Source: Lachnospiraceae bacterium
Lineage (GTDB): Bacteria; Bacillota; Clostridia; Lachnospirales; Lachnospiraceae
DNA length: 17,083 bases
Assembly (NCBI GenBank): GCA_902363555.1
Contig: CABJAM010000025.1
Location: forward strand, 1-17,083
Direction of reading: 5' to 3'
Under the pieces are notes generated by a model, which saw only the letters and a program-made list of their open reading frames with translations, searched no databases and was not told where the DNA came from. Both the position numbers and the translations under genes were made by a program. Positions 1 through 5,182 of this stretch are shown here, in pieces (the first letter of the stretch is position 1; every line of letters begins with the position of its first letter).

Positions 1-178
1 AATAATCTGATTCCAGCCCCAAGGCTTCTGCAATCTCTAACTGTTTTTGTGGACTGGGTACGTGTTGACCAGAGATATACTGGCTCATGGATGATTTGCC
101 AATGCCTGTCAACCGGCAGACATCTGTCTGCGTCAAGTCCAATTCGTTCATGGCTTTGTTTAATAATTCGCAAAACAT
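1..178 (-). CDS. XRE-type helix-turn-helix protein, C-terminus cut by window edge
   Basis: The first 59 residues of a DNA-binding protein are visible. The ATG at 178 follows a strong ribosome site (GAGGTGAT). Residues about 14-50 read as a lambda-repressor-like helix-turn-helix: LTQTDVCRLTGIGKSSMSQY, then a Gly-rich turn and PSPQKQLEIAEALGL. The gene is the fourth in the leftward early transcript, after the Cro-like, antirepressor and 42-aa genes. Early-region HTH proteins of this kind are usually transcriptional regulators. Its target and the missing C-terminal part cannot be judged here, and it runs off position 1. Confidence 0.75.
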   Translation of the reverse strand, partial: MFCELLNKAMNELDLTQTDVCRLTGIGKSSMSQYISGQHVPSPQKQLEIAEALGLESDY

Positions 179-188
179 ATACATCACC

Positions 189-317
189 TCATTTCAAAGT
201 AAGTGCCACCTTCTCAGCTATATAATTGCGAATATCTCTAAGTAACTTTCCGTGTTCCTTGCTGCACCATTCTATGGATTCTATTAATGTAATAGTGGAT
301 TTCATTAAATTATTCAT
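189..317 (-). CDS. Small early protein, 42 aa, unknown function
   Basis: The ATG at 317 has an AAAGGGGG ribosome site upstream. The gene encodes 42 residues, mostly helical in character, with the segment IEWCSKEHGKLLRDIRNYIA and no recognisable domain. It starts 15 bases after the antirepressor stop and ends 10 bases before the next start; the ribosome site of the next gene overlaps its stop. Tight packing in the early operon and a clean ribosome site support it as real. I do not recognise a family and assign no function. Confidence 0.55.
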   Translation of the reverse strand: MNNLMKSTITLIESIEWCSKEHGKLLRDIRNYIAEKVALTLK

Positions 318-332
318 CTTTAGCCCCCTTTA

Positions 333-1118
333 CTATTTTTCCATAGCAGGAAAGACACTTTTTTGTTTTAAGAAATCATACAAAAATAATCTTCCCTTCT
401 GTGTCCAATACGAATGTTCGCGGGAATGCTGAATCCCCTCAGCATCTGAATAATTATGAGTCCTAATTTTCAAATATCCTTGCCCCTGATACTTTGAATA
501 AAGTACCCGGGTATCGCCTTGCTTAAATTGAACCCCCATATCATGTAGCATTATGTTAAACTTTTTGGCAGACATACCGTAGTCCTTCGCAATCACGGTC
601 GTAGCAATCAAATCCTTACACTGAAGAATCAAATCATAATATGATGCTTTTGGCTGAAGTTCTTCGATAACTTTTTGCTGCTCCACCACTTGAGTTCCCA
701 AGAACTGGCACCGCTCTTTCAAATTGCCTACGACTTCATCTGCCATACGTAATGCCCTGGCAAAAATTTGCTCTGGAGTGTTCCAGGCTTTTTCCAAGTC
801 TAAGAAGTGTTGACGAAGCTCCATACCTTTATCAGTTCTTTGCAACATGCATATTTGTTTTGCCATGTCTACCAATAACCAATAATCCTCAACCTCTCTG
901 GTAACCTCCCTCTTTCCTTCAATTTGAACCCGTACTTTTTTGTGCGGGGTTGAATAATCAACGTTTTCTCTAAACCCATATCCTTTGTACCGTTCAAACC
1001 ACTTGCTAAACCGCTCTGTACCAGATAGTCCACCTTGGCTTGAAAGTAAATCGTACAGATCCCTTGCTGATACTGTCGGTTGTTCTGTCTCATAATTGAT
1101 TCTGATTAAATCGTTCAC
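333..1118 (-). CDS. Phage antirepressor, AntA/AntB N-domain plus KilAC C-domain
   Basis: 261 aa, starting at GTG 1118; AAAGGAG lies 7 bases upstream and no better ATG is available. Residues about 8-105 resemble the AntA/AntB antirepressor domain: early VSARDLYDLL, then SKWFERY, and the conserved DYWLLVDMAKQICMLQR-type segment. Residues about 110-160 are helical and coiled-coil-like. Residues about 160-250 resemble the KilA C-terminal (KilAC) domain, with TVIAKDYGMSAKKFNIMLHD and a terminal YDFLKQK. In this family the protein counteracts or bypasses the phage repressor during induction; DNA or protein binding by KilAC is expected from family knowledge. It is the second gene of the leftward early operon, 28 bases after the Cro-like gene. 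Confidence 0.9.
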   Translation of the reverse strand: MNDLIRINYETEQPTVSARDLYDLLSSQGGLSGTERFSKWFERYKGYGFRENVDYSTPHKKVRVQIEGKREVTREVEDYWLLVDMAKQICMLQRTDKGMELRQHFLDLEKAWNTPEQIFARALRMADEVVGNLKERCQFLGTQVVEQQKVIEELQPKASYYDLILQCKDLIATTVIAKDYGMSAKKFNIMLHDMGVQFKQGDTRVLYSKYQGQGYLKIRTHNYSDAEGIQHSREHSYWTQKGRLFLYDFLKQKSVFPAMEK

Positions 1119-1146
1119 ATTTTCTCTCCTTTCAAAAAATGCACGC

Positions 1147-1332
1147 CTACAATTCTATTAATTTGTCAATAGTACACTCCAAAACATCGGCAACCCTTTT
1201 TAATTTTTCAACAGTGGGGCTAGATGTTTTCCAACCACTGATAGTTCCATTGCCTAATTCAGCTCGACACTCTAACTCCCGGATACTTATTTTTTTCGAG
1301 TCACATATTTTTTTAATATTCTTATAAATCAA
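1147..1332 (-). CDS. Cro-like HTH regulator, 61 aa, TTG start
   Basis: I place the start at TTG 1332 because GGAGGAGG lies exactly 7 bases upstream. An ATG at 1350 is in frame, but it overlaps that ribosome site and would add six unusual residues. The product begins IYKNIKKICDSKKISIRELE and continues with GNGTISGWKTSSPTVEKLKR, a compact lambda-repressor-like five-helix fold with little outside the HTH. It is the first gene of the leftward early transcript and stands opposite the repressor across the operator array, which is the position of Cro in temperate phages. By analogy it would repress the lysogeny promoter. Size and position are seen directly; the Cro role is inferred. Confidence 0.85.
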   Translation of the reverse strand: MIYKNIKKICDSKKISIRELECRAELGNGTISGWKTSSPTVEKLKRVADVLECTIDKLIEL

Positions 1333-1348
1333 CTGTACACCTCCTCCC

Positions 1349-1409
1349 ATAGAGAATAATCTTAGAGAAAAATCCTAATATCTCTTGACAATATTTAGAG
1401 AATAATCTA
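1349..1409. promoter_or_regulatory. Operator cluster, three sites on the early-gene side
   Basis: Three copies of a 15-bp motif read left to right: TAGAGAATAATCTTA at 1350-1364, TTAGAGAAAAATCCTAA at 1362-1378, and TTAGAGAATAATCTA at 1395-1409. The consensus is TTAGAGAAWAAYCTA, with imperfect dyad symmetry (TTAG...CTAA). The third copy fills the spacer of the rightward promoter. They are likely binding sites for the repressor encoded at 1559 and/or the Cro-like protein at 1147. A weaker related sequence lies at 1411-1427. Confidence 0.75.
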
Positions 1410-1413
1410 CAAT
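1385..1413 (+). promoter_or_regulatory. Rightward lysogeny promoter, TTGACA-17-TACAAT
   Basis: TTGACA at 1385-1390 and TACAAT at 1408-1413 are separated by exactly 17 bases. The predicted start is near 1420, giving a leader of about 140 nt before the repressor start codon at 1559. An operator copy (1395-1409) occupies the spacer, so bound repressor or Cro should occlude it. It points towards the leftward promoter at 1491-1519. Confidence 0.75.
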
Positions 1414-1464
1414 AGAATTATTCAGAAACCATTATGAATATCCTCTAAATGTATCATTGTGTTT

Positions 1465-1544
1465 TAGGTTTTTCTCTAAATCACAAATTCATTATATAGG
1501 TTATTCTCTAATTTGTCAAGCCTATTTTTTAGGTTTTTCTCTAA
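1465..1544. promoter_or_regulatory. Operator cluster, three sites on the repressor side, opposite orientation
   Basis: Three copies of the same motif on the other strand: TAGGTTTTTCTCTAA at 1465-1479, TAGGTTATTCTCTAA at 1497-1511, and TAGGTTTTTCTCTAA at 1530-1544. The middle copy exactly fills the spacer of the leftward promoter. The last copy lies just before the ribosome site of the repressor gene, and its dyad extends to TTTTTAG/CTAAAAA. The 3+3 arrangement in opposite orientations suggests cooperative binding across the switch. Confidence 0.75.
1491..1519 (-). promoter_or_regulatory. Leftward early promoter, TTGACA-17-TATAAT
   Basis: On the minus strand TTGACA (1519-1514) and TATAAT (1496-1491) are both perfect consensus with a 17-base spacer, and the spacer holds an operator copy. 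The predicted start is near 1484, giving a leader of about 150 nt before the Cro-like gene. This would be the strong lytic promoter kept silent in the lysogen. Confidence 0.8.
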
Positions 1545-1558
1545 AAACGGAGGATACT

Positions 1559-1996
1559 ATGAACAGCGTTGAACGTGTAAAACAAATATGCAAAGAACGA
1601 AACATCCCTATATCAAAATTAGAACGTGATTTAGGTTTTTCCAATGGTTATATTGGCCAACTAAGAAAAGGCGTTTTTCCTGCGGATCGATTAATACAAA
1701 TCGCAACTTATCTGAATGTTTCATCAGAATACTTGATGTCAGGAAAAGATACTATGTCAGATTCCAACTCATCTAAGAAACTCACAAAGAAGGATGAACG
1801 CGACATAGAAAAGATTATAGAAGCTACCAAACAGCAACTACTTAATCAAGAAGGGCTAATGTTTGACGGTAATCCAGCATCGCCAGAAGCAATTGATTCT
1901 ATAATATCGGCTATGAGAGTAGGCATGGAGCTTGCCAAGGAGAAAAACAAGGAGAAATACACCCCTAAGAAATATAGGAAAGATAAGAAGGACTGA
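1559..1996 (+). CDS. Phage repressor, HTH with ImmR-like helical C-terminus
   Basis: 145 aa, starting at ATG 1559 behind CGGAGGA. An upstream in-frame ATG at 1457 would read through the operators and is unlikely. Residues about 3-60 form an XRE helix-turn-helix (RVKQICKERNIPISKLERDL, then GYIGQLRKG and a NVSSEYLM end). Residues about 70-145 are a charged helical tail with no serine-lysine LexA/S24 self-cleavage domain. The ImmA-type protease gene starts 5 bases downstream, and the pairing matches the ImmR/ImmA systems of ICEBs1 and phi105-like phages, in which the partner protease cleaves the repressor to relieve repression. The role as the immunity repressor is inferred from position next to the operators; the family resemblance is clear only for the HTH. 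Confidence 0.85.
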   Translation: MNSVERVKQICKERNIPISKLERDLGFSNGYIGQLRKGVFPADRLIQIATYLNVSSEYLMSGKDTMSDSNSSKKLTKKDERDIEKIIEATKQQLLNQEGLMFDGNPASPEAIDSIISAMRVGMELAKEKNKEKYTPKKYRKDKKD

Positions 1997-2001
1997 ATCT
2001 T

Positions 2002-2424
2002 ATGAATATTAAGGGAATGGTAGATAGTCTTGTGGAAAAACATAAAACCCGAGATCCTTTTGAAATGATATTGGGTCTGAATGTTATTCTTATTCGATGC
2101 CCGCTGGAAGGTGTTCGCGGATTCTACCAATATTTTCAACGGAATAACATAATCTATATCGATGAAAACCTGACAAAGTTTGAACAAAAAATAGTGTGCG
2201 CTCACGAACTTGGACATATGTTTATGCACAAAAAAGCAAATGCGGTATTTATGGATACTCGTACCTATTTAAAAACAACAGGTTATGAAAACGAAGCGAA
2301 TACATTTGCGATGCATTTACTTCTTCCAGACGAAGAACTCAGGAATTATCGAGGATTCACTTTAAATCAGATTTCTTGTGTCACTGGATATGCACGCGAA
2401 TTATTAGAGTTACGATTAAAGTGA
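2002..2424 (+). CDS. ImmA/IrrE-type zinc metalloprotease
   Basis: 140 aa. Residues 68-72 are HELGH, the zinc-binding and catalytic gluxincin motif, and residues 95-105 (YENEANTFAMH) supply the likely third ligand, a glutamate, followed by the family-typical LLLPDEEL. This is the short single-domain ImmA form. In ICEBs1 and related elements ImmA degrades the ImmR repressor after DNA damage or quorum signals, and here it immediately follows the repressor gene (5-base gap; GAAGGA upstream), so the same antirepression role is expected. Cytoplasmic, with no signal peptide. A separate antirepressor on the early side (333-1118) suggests two routes to derepression. Confidence 0.9.
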   Translation: MNIKGMVDSLVEKHKTRDPFEMILGLNVILIRCPLEGVRGFYQYFQRNNIIYIDENLTKFEQKIVCAHELGHMFMHKKANAVFMDTRTYLKTTGYENEANTFAMHLLLPDEELRNYRGFTLNQISCVTGYARELLELRLK

Positions 2425-2472
2425 TTAATTCGCTTTGGCGTTTTAATAATAAAAAAGATTGAGGGTGATATT

Positions 2473-2976
2473 ATGGCATTAATTATTTGTCCAGAGTGCG
2501 GAAAGGAGTTTTCCGACAAGGCGCCAGCGTGTCCGAATTGCGGATGTCCTATATCGGAAATGTACTGGGATGACAACGTTCAGGAGGATTCGTTTGAGGA
2601 TGAAAAGCCCAAGAAATATAGCACTTTTCATCGGTTGCTATATGGAAATAACGCGAATGCCAAGGAAGCCTGGCAAAATGCAGACAAAGTTCATGCTGGC
2701 CAGCTTTGTCCGATATGTTCGAGTCACAATATAGAAATCCATACTGAGGATATTGGCGAGAAATACAAAGGGCGGTCAGAAGTTAGAGAAAAAAGCGCAC
2801 TTACTCGCGCCGGTAATAAAGCCGGCCGCGCTGCTATGATTGGCATGACAGGAGGATTATGGGCATTGACCCCTAAAAAATCTGACTATTCTGAAGTGAA
2901 AAAAGGTAAATCAAAGATTATAAAAAAACGCGTTGCTTATTGTCGAGACTGTGGCAATCAATGGACGTTACACTAG
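2473..2976 (+). CDS. Zinc-ribbon protein of unknown function in the lysogeny operon
   Basis: 167 aa, ATG behind GAGGGTGAT. There are two cysteine clusters. The N-terminal ribbon has C6/C9 (CPEC) and C20/C23 (CPNC). A second potential ribbon is split across the protein, with C79/C82 (CPIC) and C157/C160 (CRDC). Between them, residues about 111-133 are Gly/Ala-rich and hydrophobic (RAGNKAGRAAMIGMTGGLWA), possibly an amphipathic or membrane-associating helix. It follows ImmA in the same direction, so it should be expressed in the lysogen. That position is typical of accessory genes affecting host or superinfecting phages, but nothing in the sequence proves this. Function not recognised. Confidence 0.75.
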   Translation: MALIICPECGKEFSDKAPACPNCGCPISEMYWDDNVQEDSFEDEKPKKYSTFHRLLYGNNANAKEAWQNADKVHAGQLCPICSSHNIEIHTEDIGEKYKGRSEVREKSALTRAGNKAGRAAMIGMTGGLWALTPKKSDYSEVKKGKSKIIKKRVAYCRDCGNQWTLH

Positions 2977-2981
2977 AAAAA

Positions 2982-3010
2982 CCGCCCCGGTGTTACCAGC
3001 ACCGAAGCGG
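2982..3010 (-). terminator. GC-rich hairpin, terminator-like for leftward transcription
   Basis: Stem CCGC..CGGTG (2982-2992) pairs with CACCG..GCGG (3000-3010) around a 7-base loop, with a 2-base internal mismatch. Reading on the minus strand the hairpin is followed by TTTTT (complement of 2977-2981). On the plus strand there is no U-run after it. It therefore best fits a terminator for transcription entering from the right, protecting the lysogeny operon from antisense read-through, with possible weak bidirectional action after the zinc-ribbon gene. Confidence 0.5.
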
Positions 3011-3020
3011 CTCACATATA

Positions 3021-3036
3021 CATATCCGGGGATATG
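3021..3036. promoter_or_regulatory. Perfect short palindrome upstream of integrase
   Basis: CATATC and GATATG flank a 4-base centre (3021-3036), in the 154-base gap between the zinc-ribbon and integrase genes. It could be a protein-binding site controlling the integrase or part of a small RNA hairpin. No family-specific evidence. Confidence 0.3.
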
Positions 3037-3071
3037 CACTATATCTTAGCACATATATTGTATCATCTCTG

Positions 3072-3100
3072 GTGACAGGTGGCAAGAGACCATCTGTTAT
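3072..3100 (+). promoter_or_regulatory. Possible integrase promoter, GTGACA-17-TGTTAT
   Basis: GTGACA (3072-3077) and TGTTAT (3095-3100) are spaced by 17 bases, about 30 bases before the start codon at 3131. Each hexamer departs from consensus, so it would be moderate in strength. It would let the integrase be expressed separately from the repressor operon. Confidence 0.35.
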
Positions 3101-3130
3101 TTTTATACTCATTTTTAGGAGGATGATACT

Positions 3131-4162
3131 ATGCCACAAAAAGCAAAGCGTCGCGGCCGCAAGCCCAATGGCCAGGGCAGCATCATAAAATTACCAGGCA
3201 ACCGTGCCCGCCCCTATGCTATAAAGTTTACAATTGATGGCCGACAACAGATCATCGATTATGCCGAGACTTACGAGGAGGCCGATCAGATCCGCCTTGA
3301 TTACATAAAAGCCCCCTGGGCCGTTGATGCTCATAAAATGACCCTTGATGACGTATATCAACTTTGGAAGATACATCGCTGGCCCCTTCTCAGTGATTCC
3401 AACCAGCAGTGTATGCGCGCTGCATATAACTATATGTTCAAATACAAAAATATGATTTACAAAAATATCACCAGTATTCAGATGCAGGATACCATTAATA
3501 GCTGCACTAAAAGTCTTAGCACCAAAACTAAGATAAAAAATCTTTGGACAAAATTAGAGCATTTTGCGCGTGAACTCCGTATCATAAGTACTCCGTGGAC
3601 CGATTTACTGGTATGTGATTCCGCTCCCCCACCTGCGATCAAAACTATTTTTTCCGATAATGAGATAAAAGTTATATGGAAAAATCAGGGCATACCAGGC
3701 ATCGACATTGTTCTTATTCTATTACATACCGGACTTCGTATATCCGAAATGCTTATGCTGACTCGTAGCGATTTTGATTGGGAAAATGGATATTTTCGTG
3801 CCGGAGTAAAAACGGATGCTGGGAAAAACCGAGTCATTCCAATCCACCCGGAGATTCAACCCATTCTTCAGAAATATTTCGATAATGCAGAAAATTATCT
3901 TTTTACTTTTGACGGCAAACGACTGTCCGCACAAAAATGCCGTGATAACTTTAAAGCTTTACTCACTGAATTAGGTATGACCCATTTACCCCATGAATGC
4001 CGTCACACATTTCGCTCAAAGATGGACAGTGTTGGTGCAAACAAACGTTGCATTGACTTGATTATGGGCCACAAGACCGGGGATGTAGGTGAACGAGTTT
4101 ATACGCATAAATCCATTGACGAATTAAAAAGTGCCATGAAATTACTAAAATACCCCAAGTAA
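3131..4162 (+). CDS. int: Tyrosine recombinase, phage integrase
   Basis: 343 aa, starting at ATG 3131 with AGGAGG upstream. The N-terminus is basic (KRRGRKPNGQGSI) followed by an arm-type DNA-binding domain (about residues 15-60). The core-binding domain is about 68-160 and the catalytic domain about 172-335. The full catalytic set is visible in order: R203 (HTGLRISE), K227 (VKTDAG), H288 and R291 (PHECRHTF), H314 (MGHKTGD) and Y324 (ERVYTH). It catalyses attP x attB integration and, with an excisionase, excision. The probable attP begins 17 bases after its stop, which is the usual arrangement. Length and residues indicate an intact, active enzyme. Confidence 0.97.
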   Translation: MPQKAKRRGRKPNGQGSIIKLPGNRARPYAIKFTIDGRQQIIDYAETYEEADQIRLDYIKAPWAVDAHKMTLDDVYQLWKIHRWPLLSDSNQQCMRAAYNYMFKYKNMIYKNITSIQMQDTINSCTKSLSTKTKIKNLWTKLEHFARELRIISTPWTDLLVCDSAPPPAIKTIFSDNEIKVIWKNQGIPGIDIVLILLHTGLRISEMLMLTRSDFDWENGYFRAGVKTDAGKNRVIPIHPEIQPILQKYFDNAENYLFTFDGKRLSAQKCRDNFKALLTELGMTHLPHECRHTFRSKMDSVGANKRCIDLIMGHKTGDVGERVYTHKSIDELKSAMKLLKYPK

Positions 4163-4178
4163 TCTGGCATAAATTTTT

Positions 4179-4368
4179 GTTACTAATTTGTTACTATTTG
4201 TATCAGTTTGGGGCATTTTTAGGCGCTGTTTATTATTGAACTTTCCAGTAAATAAGCGCATCTGAGGGAAAAATTTTTCTTATTCCTTACGAAAGTGCAA
4301 GATTTTAACAGGACAAATACCGATAAAATCAAGCATTCTCGTGCGTATGTGTTACTAATTTGTTACTA
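4179..4368. other. Probable intact attP region with paired arm-type sites
   Basis: An 18-bp perfect direct repeat, GTTACTAATTTGTTACTA, occurs at 4179-4196 and 4351-4368. Each copy contains two GTTACTA units 11 bp apart, one helical turn, as expected for integrase arm-binding sites. The 154 bp between would hold the core; a perfect GAAAAATTTTTC palindrome sits inside at 4268-4279, but I cannot define the crossover. Position directly after the integrase supports attP. Having both arms together means no host DNA separates them. Confidence 0.65.
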
Positions 4369-4403
4369 GTTCAACATTATTTGTGTTTCATTATCCATAA
4401 AAA

Positions 4404-4442
4404 AGAGCACGCCATCAGACAACTTCTGATTATGCGTGCTCT
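4404..4442 (-). terminator. Rho-independent terminator of the 61-aa gene
   Basis: AGAGCACGC (4404-4412) pairs with GCGTGCTCT (4434-4442), with a second inner pairing ATCAGA/TCTGAT. On the minus strand it is followed by a run of six U (complement of 4399-4404). It begins 10 bases after the stop codon at 4452. The outer stem is identical to that of the hairpin at 5090-5127. Confidence 0.85.
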
Positions 4443-4451
4443 AAATTATTG

Positions 4452-4637
4452 CTAAATTTTCTTATGTCCGTCTGCATATCCTGCATTGTATGCTTCAATA
4501 ATTCCACTTACAATCACTTGGACCAATTCTTCATCAGATTCCATTGGATTATTAAGAGCTTCAATAATTATTTTTACAAGATCTTCTTTTACAATTTTCG
4601 TGCCAGTCGGTCCAATGCTTTTATCTATTATCTTCAT
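4452..4637 (-). CDS. Isolated 61-aa protein between attP and lysis genes, moron-like
   Basis: Start chosen at ATG 4637, behind GGGAGGA with 7-base spacing; an in-frame ATG at 4724 would lie inside a palindrome and promoter and is unlikely. The product is acidic and helical, with KEDLVKIIIEALNNPMESDE, VIVSGIIEAYNAGYADGHKK and no membrane segment. It has its own candidate promoter (4686-4713) and terminator (4404-4442), is more AT-rich than the late genes, and sits between the lysis module and attP, where temperate phages commonly carry lysogenic-conversion genes. I do not recognise the family; the ending AYNAGYADGHK is a loosely common pattern in small phage and host proteins. Real gene likely, function unknown. 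Confidence 0.7.
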   Translation of the reverse strand: MKIIDKSIGPTGTKIVKEDLVKIIIEALNNPMESDEELVQVIVSGIIEAYNAGYADGHKKI

Positions 4638-4685
4638 TAAATAATCCTCCCTTGTGTAAAAAGCCTCTCCAAAGCAAACGTATGT

Positions 4686-4724
4686 TCTATAATCCATGAT
4701 AACACTTTTGCAATATAATTGCAA
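4686..4724 (-). promoter_or_regulatory. Promoter with palindromic operator for the 61-aa gene
   Basis: On the minus strand TTGCAA (4713-4708) and TATAGA (4691-4686) are 16 bases apart, followed by a 50-base leader to the start at 4637. A perfect 17-bp palindrome, TTGCAAT-ATA-ATTGCAA (4708-4724), covers the -35 box. The overlap suggests a dedicated repressor or activator site rather than constitutive expression. Confidence 0.45.
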
Positions 4725-5089
4725 TGCTTTTCGCTAAAAATATTCGGAAAGGCGAATTTTCTATTAAATTAAAGGAGTCCGGACGCTTTAATCTTTATGA
4801 CCATATTATACCATTTAAAGGGATTCTCTGCATTGGGATTTATTTCCATTTATACGACAAACTGAATTAGTATTTCAATTTTTTGTGCAACTTGAAAATT
4901 ACGCATGAAGATAGTAGACAGAATTTAATCAATTATGGACAATATGGAAATTTCTTCCATTATAATACCATTGTTTTGCACAAAAAAGATTAAAGAGGAA
5001 AAATTTGACGAAACTTTATAGTTGCATTGTCAAGTCCTGCGATATATAATATGCATATCATCTCAGTTGTACATAAATACCAAAGATAA
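4725..5089. other. Long AT-rich gap with dyads but no convincing gene
   Basis: This 365-base stretch has no supported reading frame. It holds a stem-loop at 4768-4792 (ATTAAAG/CTTTAAT around GTCCGGAC), a dyad ATGGAA/TTCCAT at 4944-4960, and two similar CCAT-AT-rich-CCAT motifs at 4801-4814 and 4957-4971. On the minus strand TGGTATAAT (4813-4805) is an extended -10 sequence. These point to regulatory sites or small RNAs rather than coding sequence. Confidence 0.35.
5022..5050 (+). promoter_or_regulatory. Possible rightward promoter, TTGCAT-17-TATAAT
   Basis: TTGCAT (5022-5027) and TATAAT (5045-5050) are exactly 17 bases apart, pointing towards the 3' end of the endolysin gene. A transcript starting near 5057 would meet the hairpin 5090-5127 followed by U-rich sequence, giving a small RNA of roughly 80 nt. 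No open reading frame of note follows it. Confidence 0.35.
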
Positions 5090-5127
5090 AGAGCACGCAG
5101 CCAGGCCCATTCCCGGATGCGTGCTCT
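5090..5127 (-). terminator. Terminator of the late operon, possibly bidirectional
   Basis: AGAGCACGCA (5090-5099) pairs perfectly with TGCGTGCTCT (5118-5127). On the minus strand it is followed by UUUAUCUUU and lies 56 bases after the endolysin stop, so it should end late transcription. On the plus strand it is followed by ACUUCUUUUAUUU, so it could stop opposing transcripts too. The stem is shared with 4404-4442. Confidence 0.75.
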
Positions 5128-5182
5128 ACTTCTTTTATTTGGATACATCAAATTCTATGACCAACAACTCCAGAACATATTT

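Noticed and set aside
1457..1558. N-terminal extension of the repressor from ATG 1457
   Set aside because: It would translate the operators and lacks a ribosome site; ATG 1559 has CGGAGGA at good spacing.
4152..4220. Integrase terminator formed by CCCCAA (4153-4158) and TTGGGG (4208-4213)
   Set aside because: The loop would be about 50 nt and contains the attP arm repeat; pairing is too short for a convincing terminator.
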